A DNA stretch of 64,000 nt, taken from Trichostrongylus colubriformis. Lineage: Eukaryota; Nematoda; Chromadorea; Rhabditida; Trichostrongylidae. The stretch is taken from assembly GCA_963978905.1 (NCBI GenBank), contig OZ022256.1, positions 49,896,001-49,960,000 on the forward strand, read 5' to 3'. Positions 45,001 to 54,000 of the stretch are shown here, piece by piece; positions within the stretch are counted from its first letter, which is position 1; every line of letters starts with the position of its first letter. The translations under genes were made by a program, and so were the position numbers. Below the pieces are notes generated by a model. The model saw only the letters and a list, made by a program, of their open reading frames with translations. It was not told the DNA's origin and did not search any database.

Positions 45001-48000
45001 ATCATCATAAAATCGCTCATCCATGAAGGGAGAAAGCATAGAAAATTGTAGCAAGCGTCGTTACGGCGGCGGGGGTTACTGTAGTCGGAGATGGCGGCGC
45101 TGTACCGCGTATATTTTGTGAACAGGTTCATAAAGCAACAGCCGAGCTACTTTCTAAATCTACCTCATCGCTAACCCTAGCGTGAAAGAGGAAGAACTCA
45201 AAGTTTAATGCCTAGTCTTAGGTCGGTTCATAACCTCATGCTTGTGAGGATCATGCTCCATATGCGTGAACAACAAAGAACATTAAGTCCTCGAGCAGCA
45301 GCTACTCTACTTTAACTCCATTTTACAATCGCAAAATCGTAAAGATTCATGGATTCTAACCATGTGTATGTCAGATGAAGTAAGTGCAAATAATACAACA
45401 ATTTTTTTTGAATTAAGACATACCACAATATATGTCGTAATCGTTGGCGCCATTGCAAATGAAGCTCTTCGCGAGTCTTTGAACATCCACAATGTACACG
45501 TCACCACCAGTAGAATAAGGCCGAAAATTGAATGATACAGCAGAGCCCATACCTGAAAGTGCAATGCTGGTCACCTTCGAGCTCACTGATTAGTTTCAAC
45601 GGCCACAAAGGCAAAAATCACGAGGTGTAGAATGGCGTTGAGGAGCACCTGGCCTCAAAGCGGACGGCTGTCACACTCGAATGCATCCCACTTCGCCTCA
45701 CGAACGGTGCGATCTCTGCCTTTGTCACTAGCAAGCCTATTAATACTAACCATCATTGAAAGTAACGCAAATGTGTAGGAGTGGTACAGAGTGAACGCAA
45801 TGATCGCGACCATTCCTTTCGATGCAGCTGCCGCCGCTTCGTTGTTCACAGGTCCTGTAGAAACACTCCGTTACATTATTGTATCTGTCTCCGATTCCCA
45901 TTTTTCATAAAACTATATGACTGATTTTCTTCAGTCAGAAATCTTCCGTTTAACGGATGTGATTTAAGATCTGGAGAAATTCATTAGAGCCAGTAAATTC
46001 CTGCCGAGCTTCAAGATAGCCCTTCCCCTATCACTGAAGAATTTTTCCTGCGTAATCGTGACCTTTGAAGTGAGTTTAGAGGACAAAGCATAGGGCACAA
46101 GAGATTCCTTTAAAACATTTCCAAAGAATTTTTATTCAAGAGGTTTGATAGTGCAAAAGTAGAAAAAGAATGGAATGGAAAGGCCAAAAATCCAAAAAAT
46201 AGAACGCTCACGCCAAGGACAAACAAAGGTTGCGCACTGAATGGCGCGGCGCGAAATCCTGACATAAGGGTACACACCCTTCATCTCTCAATGCCTCTCA
46301 ATCATGCACTTACCGAAAATCTGCCCAATCTTGTGACGATCGACCACTTGTGAGGTGACTTTTCGCATCGGAATTGCTTGTCCTGGGGATCCATCTTCTC
46401 CATCGATAGGGCCAAGCAGCTAGAAACACAAGCTATACCACTTGTCTTGGCAATATTGGGTAAACATTTAATCTTGCCACAATAACAATTGAGCCACTTA
46501 GGGACTACACAAGGACAGTTAAGGAACAACATTAAACAGCCAAAACCAAGAAGACAACAGATTCACGAAACACACAGGTTTAACAACATCCATATAATTC
46601 CACACCGTACGTACTAATAATCCTGGATGTTAAAAAAGGTTGAACCAAAGGAAGCCACACTTTTAGCTAAGTTCCTAATGCAACAATATATGCATCTCGA
46701 CCACAAGTGTTACTATCATCAGCACGCGAATCTCAGCCCAGCGGCTGGACCCAAAGGGTCAAATTTGAGCAGAAAATATGAATTTTAGCGAGATTTGCGC
46801 CCTCCACCAATTCACTATCCTGCTGTGCCTAATATTAAAATTTGCAAAATTACCGGTCGTCCACGTGAACTAGAGCTTTCATCGGCTCCAGCATCAAGGC
46901 GTTCATCATCCACATTCTGCCTCTGAAGTCACACTAGTGAAAGCACATTTCTAGTAACTTAAATCTAGCCTACGATTTTGATGTAACGATCAGAACACTT
47001 AAAGCAAGGTCTAATATCCAGCGTAGAAGACTCTGATTACGACATTTATGCAACCTGGGATACAGTACAAAGAAGTGCATAGTAGAATGCGAAAAGGCAT
47101 GCAAGAGCGCAATCTATAGCGCTGAAGCGCTTAAAAATTGAACAAATCAATACGTTGTTCGAAACTGAGACAGTTCCAACATATCGGATGCGGTCAAAAA
47201 TGCACGTCAGTTGAACCCGGGATTTTCCATCCCGGGTTCAGGTGACAGGTGCACGTCAGTTGGTGAGAGGTGCACGTCAGTTGAACCCGGGATTTTCCAT
47301 CCAGCTGAGAGCTCTAAATTCCCCTGGTCCTCTGATTTCTGCCGAAATTCACGAGTTTCAACGTTGTGCATAACATAGCAAAGGCGCAGTAGTAAATCCA
47401 GAGACCAGACTCCGAACCACTTTCCGTTCACATCTACCAAGCCCACTATAACCCGGCGTCGGCTAATAGATACCATGCTTCTGACAAAGGATCGAAGCAT
47501 TTTTTCCACACTTGTTGGCCCCACAACTCACTATGCCGCCGTCACATTTCGCGATTTTGCGGCGTCACACTTTCGTATGTGATAGTGCGACCTTGACATC
47601 TGGGTCTTGCTGCAAATTCGCGTGCGGAGCCCTGGCACGGCAAAGTCGCAGGATCGCAAAGTCACAAAATCGCGAGTGACGGGCCTTAAACAGAGCAAAT
47701 CGACTTCAGGCGCCACTATGATTATTGAGGAAAGTCAGATGCGCACCTCAAAAAGGAACTAATGAAGTCATCTGTTTGCTTCGTGCATGATCGGATCTCT
47801 CCAAGAACGCGTGCGAATAAGTTCTATGCTCACATCCTACTCGACAAGACTACTTCAGCTTAGATACGGCTCGGTGAGCTGTGCATTTAGCCACTGAGCT
47901 GACACCGCTACCAATGTATGATCACAACTGATCGATTCTCCTGGCCTCTTTTGCGGTGATTGAGATCTTTTCTCTGCGAACAGATATACAATGGAAGAAG

Positions 48001-51000
48001 GCAAATAAGACAGATAAGCAGAGAAATATTTTTGAAGGAGAGCGTAATTCGGCTTTTAAAACACCTCAATTTACAAAGTGTACGCTAATTGGAATACTGG
48101 GTGAGTAAGCGTTAGTCAGTGCAGCAAGCTGGATTGAATAGAATCACGTTCATTTCTGATACAGAATATAGCAATATATGCTCACTATTAATTCTTCCCA
48201 TATCACTGGTAAAATTCAAAATTACCCATTCGCCATAGCATTAGTAAACATTCACACGCCACGAACACAAAAGCTTACTTTTTTCCTTGAATTTTTCGAC
48301 CCACTCAAGAGCAACTGAAAAGGAGCATTAGGCTTTGAGGAAATGGAAAGGACGTCGGACTTCACGCTCAGACGAAGTCATACTATCTACCACCTTACGG
48401 TATAGTGTATTTTCCCGTTGAAATCGGTAAGTATGGGTCATGGCGAAAGTCAATTCGACGCATAAGTTGGTGCTGTCCAAAGTGGTAAGCGAATGGCCAC
48501 CCTTCTACGTCGGAAACACATCGTACGGTGGCAATTCCCAACAGATATACCAGAGTTATTGTTTCAAATTTCACCATTCGTCCGTCTTTTATGACAAAAT
48601 AAAAACCGGTGCGGTCACCAAATTGTTAACAGACGGATTACTTTCAGCACTAAAAATGAAAATAGGTCTTAATAGTGTAAACTTGGATATACACAACCTG
48701 AGAGTAAGAAACCCATGAAAGGCACCTCTGCCCTCTCGTACCATGAGCTTTTCGTGCTCATCGAGTCAACAATATCGACCGAAGCTCCATGGATCAGTTG
48801 TGCGGGCGGCGGTACACATAAAGTTATGCGCTTCCTAGTGGAAGGGCTTGAGCCAGCGAAAAATCTGCCGCCTACTGGGCCTGTTGAGGAGCATCCAGTG
48901 CATTTCTCAGTGGAAAAATGCGTCATGCAGTTTCTACGTCTACTCGTGGTTTCTATCATAATTAACGTACTTCCCTTCTAAAGCCAACAAATTATTCCTT
49001 GCACCTTCACTACGCTGCATATCCAACTCCTTTACGACAGCTGACGGAAAATAATGCAATTTAAACAAGAGCCTAGTAATCCTTCTACCATTTAAAGCTC
49101 AGAAGCAACCAACGTCAAAATCGGGAAAATAGGCTATCGCGCATCACAACAAAGTACATAACTTCGAGCTTCAGAATCATGCAATGTTCATGCACTAAAT
49201 TTTTTTCATACGAAACAGACTTTGAAAGCCAGCCTAGGACATCGTGAAAAGTAAAGCAAAGCGAGGTCACTAGAGACAAGCATGGCGAGGCTTTACTAAA
49301 AGAGACCGCTTCACTCACTTCTTCGTGCACCGACGAATTACCATCGTTGTCATCAACGTAGTCTCGACTTCCATTATAGGTCCACAGCAGTTGTAACATA
49401 AGCACATGGTAAAACACCTAAATAAAAAGTCAATCAATGAATCCAAGCTTTGCATCAAACATTAATCCCTAAGCGTTCGAATGCATAGGGCTCCAAGGCA
49501 TCATAGTTTCTCATGTACTCAATACATGACAACCTGCGCGCCGTTGCACAATGTCCAACTTGAGTGAAGAGCCACCCAATAAGACACTCGGACACAGTTA
49601 GAGCTAGGTACAGTATACTCATCCGACGTGAATTATCGAAACCTACTATGCCGCTCCGCAGCATTACGCTCCTACGGCGTATTTCATTACCACTTCTAAC
49701 AAGGATATAAATGTTAATAGCAAAAATAAAAGGCATACATACAAATACAGTGCTCTGCAAAATGATACAGCCACCTATAGATTGCCCGAAAACTCTGTTT
49801 GCACTGTGATTCAAAAAAAGTCTCTAAGTATAAGATGTAGCCAGTGTGGGCGCGCATTCGCGCATCAACATCAAATTGTAGCCGAAAAACAGAAAAATTT
49901 TCTCTTCATTTGTTTAGAAAATGTCGCTTTTCCCATTCTGCAAAATGATACAGCCACTGAACAGATTGACGCATTCGTCAACCGAGAAACAACGAAAAAG
50001 AGAAAAATGCTGATTTTGCGATCATTTGGTCCTCTATTGCTTCGAATAGCCACAAATTTTGAAGATATAGGTCCATATAAAGATTTTCAGAATGTTTTTA
50101 GACCACATGCTGCCACGCTTCGATGACAGCGTCTTTAAACTCCCTTAATGCTTCCAATCGATCTGAATTCTTTCCCCATGAATTAACACATAATATTCTA
50201 TCAGGCAAAGATCGGAGCCCTTCGTCATCCGGAACAGAAGGTCCATTCGGTGACGGGCTCACCATGATCGAGTGTTCCAGTTGACATGGGATGGTCCATT
50301 AACTTACATGGAAACAAGATTTTGGTGAAGATTTCGAGACGCATGACAAGAGAAGGGTGCGGCGCAAAAAGGCTCGGTTATCGGATGGTTCATCCTTCGG
50401 AGAACGAAACAAAAATCCCGAAATTTTCTGGTCCCCATACCATGACACCTATTTCTTTGAAGTTCTTGTTGAAAACTTAAGTTTGTCCCTCTTGCGATAG
50501 TGCCGGTAGCCGTCGGGGACGTCATAGCTGAACCCTTTTTTTCATCAGACAGAGCAATCTGGAGAATAAACAATGGCGGCATGTGGTCTAAAAACATTCT
50601 GAAAATCTTTATATGGACCTATATCATCAAAGTTTGTGGCTATTCGAAGCAATAGAGGACCAAAGGATCGCAAAATCAGCATTTTTCTCTTTTTCGTTGT
50701 TTCTCGGTTAACGAATGCCTCAATCTGTTCAGTGGCTGTATCATTTTGCAGAATGGGAAAAGCGACATTTTCTAAACAAATGAAGAGAAAATTTTTCTGT
50801 GTTTTTCAGCTACAATTTGATATTGATGCGCGAATGCGCGTCCACACTGGCTACATCTTTTACTTAGAGACTTTTCTCGAATCACACTGCAAACAGAGTT
50901 TTTGGGCACTTTATAGGTGGCTGTATCATTTTGCAGAGCACTGTAGCTACTTAACCAGAGTAAGAGAGAAGAAAAAAATAAAGAAACACTTTACTTACCA

Positions 51001-54000
51001 GCAAGATCATTGGGTTTAGGATTGCGGGCCACTGTAGACTGTTGTTGAGCCAAAAGGTCCACCACCGTTGGCAATTGGTCAACAAAATCGGTGATAGACC
51101 CACAACCCTAAATAAACCATAAAGTCATGCCTATTGCTCAAGAAGCAACGTGAGAGTGAGTCAAGTAAATAAAAACCAAAGAAAATTTTGAGAATGACAA
51201 ACAAAAAAATCAATATAATAACAGAAAAATAAACTAACCTGGCTATAACAGAATCGCCTGGTAACGCTCCTTGCACAACTGGTATTTGATACACGTAAAT
51301 GGTCAAAATATGAATAGCAGCGTAGAAGAGAAGGGACTTGAACAGATTAACTCAAATTCATTTAGATGTAACGCACATTCTGGAAAGCATGCTACTTAAC
51401 AGAAAATGGCTTACCTTCTTGATTTTGTTATAAATTTGATGACGTAATGGCTTGTACATTGCCCACCAGCTGGCCACGAAAAGGAACGATAAAAAATAGA
51501 TGCAGTTCAGTATAGATGGCTGAAACGTTTTCATAGGCAGTCATCTTTATCACAATGCTCACTTTTTCATAGGCCAGAGCCGATTTGGAATCTAACAGTC
51601 TTTTAGCGGAACTAGCGACTTGATGCACCGCGCTCCGCTCGTGCTCTCGCAGACGATCAACTGATTGGGAGTTCCGAATAAGCGATCACATACCTGAACA
51701 CAACCCACGAGAGCTGCTAAAACAATGATAGCGAAGTTCGAGAAACGTTTCAACGCCATAAGAATCGCTGACTGCTTTTTGTTCACAGGAGAGCTAAATG
51801 GTATTTCGATAGCTTATGTTCGAATTATTCCACTTACAAACGAATTCAACATAGGTACAGCAATACTATCCCTCAGCCATAGCCCACAAGAGATTATTTC
51901 CATTTGAAGGAATCGTCTACGGAAAGCAGTTTCTGTGTTATCCATATATTTATGTTGTATTTGCCTAATGAGGGCCGCATGCAAGGTATGGGTGAGGCTA
52001 CTTTCCTCGGAAAATCGCGTGGCCGCCGGCGGCGAGTTCGACATGCGAATCGATTGCTCTTGGAAGCCCGACAGAGCGTGGCTGCCCTTTGCGCTTCCTC
52101 CCATGCCACACGGTCTCGCTTGAAGGCTGCCATGCCTTGCCACACCCGCACCCGTCGCGCCCTCGCCACGGGCGGCCACGCGATTTCTCGGAGAAAGTGG
52201 CCTAACCCGCAAAAAGTGAGAATTCGGCCAATATACAGCACCTTATGTTCTTAGCCGGGGACGGCGGGACCCCGAGTAAAAGCCCCATCCTCCGCGACTG
52301 GGAACGGAGAGTGGAACTGTTTACGTGACTCTCTGTTCCTACAGTGCGTCTCCGAGCTCGGCGGACGACGGGGGGACACTTGCTCGGAGACTCCGCCCAC
52401 CCGGCCGGGACTTTGTTGTGCTGTATCTTGACCGGATTCACATTTTTTTCGCATGAAACTTTGCATGCGGCCACATTAGGCAAATACAGCACGAATATAT
52501 GGGTAACAGAAAAACTTATTTCTTCGTGGACGATTCCTTTTAAGACACCGGGAGGGGTAAATTTGGCAAATTGGGAGATTACGAAAGTAGAAGTGCTCAG
52601 CAATGTAATGTTAGAGAAAGAACGACATGAAACTGCGAAGAAATCTAGGATTGGGAGCCCGAAAATCCCCTTTTTCTCTCTCGTCGTCTGCGTCAGTAGC
52701 CGGAGTGGACTAAAGACAGGCCAGAGTCTTAATCAGCCGGCCGCGATCGTTGTCCCCCCCTCCACGGCTACTCCCCCGGCCGCATAACCGCATAACGACA
52801 CGCCGAGTTACGGGGCCGCCATAAGACCCCAAGCCGCGTTTTTTAATGCGATTTTCACCACGTGACCTTTTCTGAAGTAGAAGGTTCGTTTCAGGGAACA
52901 TGTACTCTCAAATCTCAGTTTTCCCTTACCCCGACATACTGGTGCCTTTAAGTACAAAAACTTCGTTCATGACTTACTCATTTGGCATACGTACAGGTCG
53001 TACCGGACCGACAACGTCGAGGTTCTCTGAACGATGAGGCAGAATGGAAACCACTACGGCACACGCAGTTGCTGCCACCACTGCAACGATTTCTGGTAGA
53101 ATAGCCTTCGCTGATTCGAAACCATCTCCACCGTGGAATCTGCAAAAAAAAACCAATGCAACTACCATTGAAAAAATACTAGCATTAACCAGGATTCCAA
53201 ACGAATCTAAGGCATAATTTAAAAAAAAACCCAGCGTTGACATACTAATGAATGCGCCAAAAAAACTAATTTTGAAAGGGAATCATAAAAGCATCTAAAC
53301 GCGCGCAATGGACTTTATAGGGACTCGTGGCTGCATACAGTGCTTGAGTCGTCTTGATTACATTCGAATTTTTTGGTACTTGTCTGGAAGTATTTGGAGA
53401 GCCGCCGTCAGACTTTGCAATTTTGCGATTTTGCAGTGTAGCGGCAGCAAGTGAAGTTGCGGCACTGCACGCGGCAGTGTCGCGTGCGGAAGTGCGACGT
53501 CGCAAAACCGCAAAGTCTGACAGTCTGACTAGGTATAGCCCTCACAATAAACGCAGCTACACAGATATTTAGCGCCAAACCAACTAGATAAAAAACCTTA
53601 ACTCTGTACCAGAGATTTTTCCCACCCTTTTTGGTGGGATAGACCAAAATAGCTGAGGAAATTCGCATTCAAAAATATTAAAGAATGCGTTTAGAAGGCA
53701 AGTGCACACCGCCCCCAAAGGAGTTCATCAATGTGGCCCAATCCCCAGTTTTGCTTATGATGACGTACTATTACTGACCTGATCAATCCAGTGTAACGTA
53801 TCCATCGTAAATCCGTATCACTGCATCGCATAAAATAATCCTTTTCATTCGGCATCGTCACGACCGTGTAAATTTGGTAAGCTACCATAGCAACGGCAGC
53901 CAGCAGCGAGTACAGAAAGCATACCCATGAATACAGATGTATACTTGCTTCAAAGACAAAAGATGATTATCCAGAAAACAAAATATTTAGATTTGGAAGC

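Larger units (their letters stand above)
46923..49318 (-). other. pezo-1 intron 9 (2.4 kb)
   Basis: Contains a tandem repeat at 47205-47305 and GC-rich MITE copy 2. Open frames near 47.2-47.5 and 48.4-48.98 kb have no match to Piezo and no consistent splice phase. Confidence 0.6.

Noticed and set aside
47207..47524. 105-codon minus-strand frame
   Set aside because: Its tail runs through the tandem repeat and it has no homology or matching phase.
47866..47912. Minus-strand tRNA-like word (CAGCTCAGTGGCTAAATGCAC)
   Set aside because: Only an A-box-like half; no B box or cloverleaf.
48440..48981. Overlapping plus- and minus-strand frames in intron 9
   Set aside because: Both strands are open with no family resemblance; likely chance.
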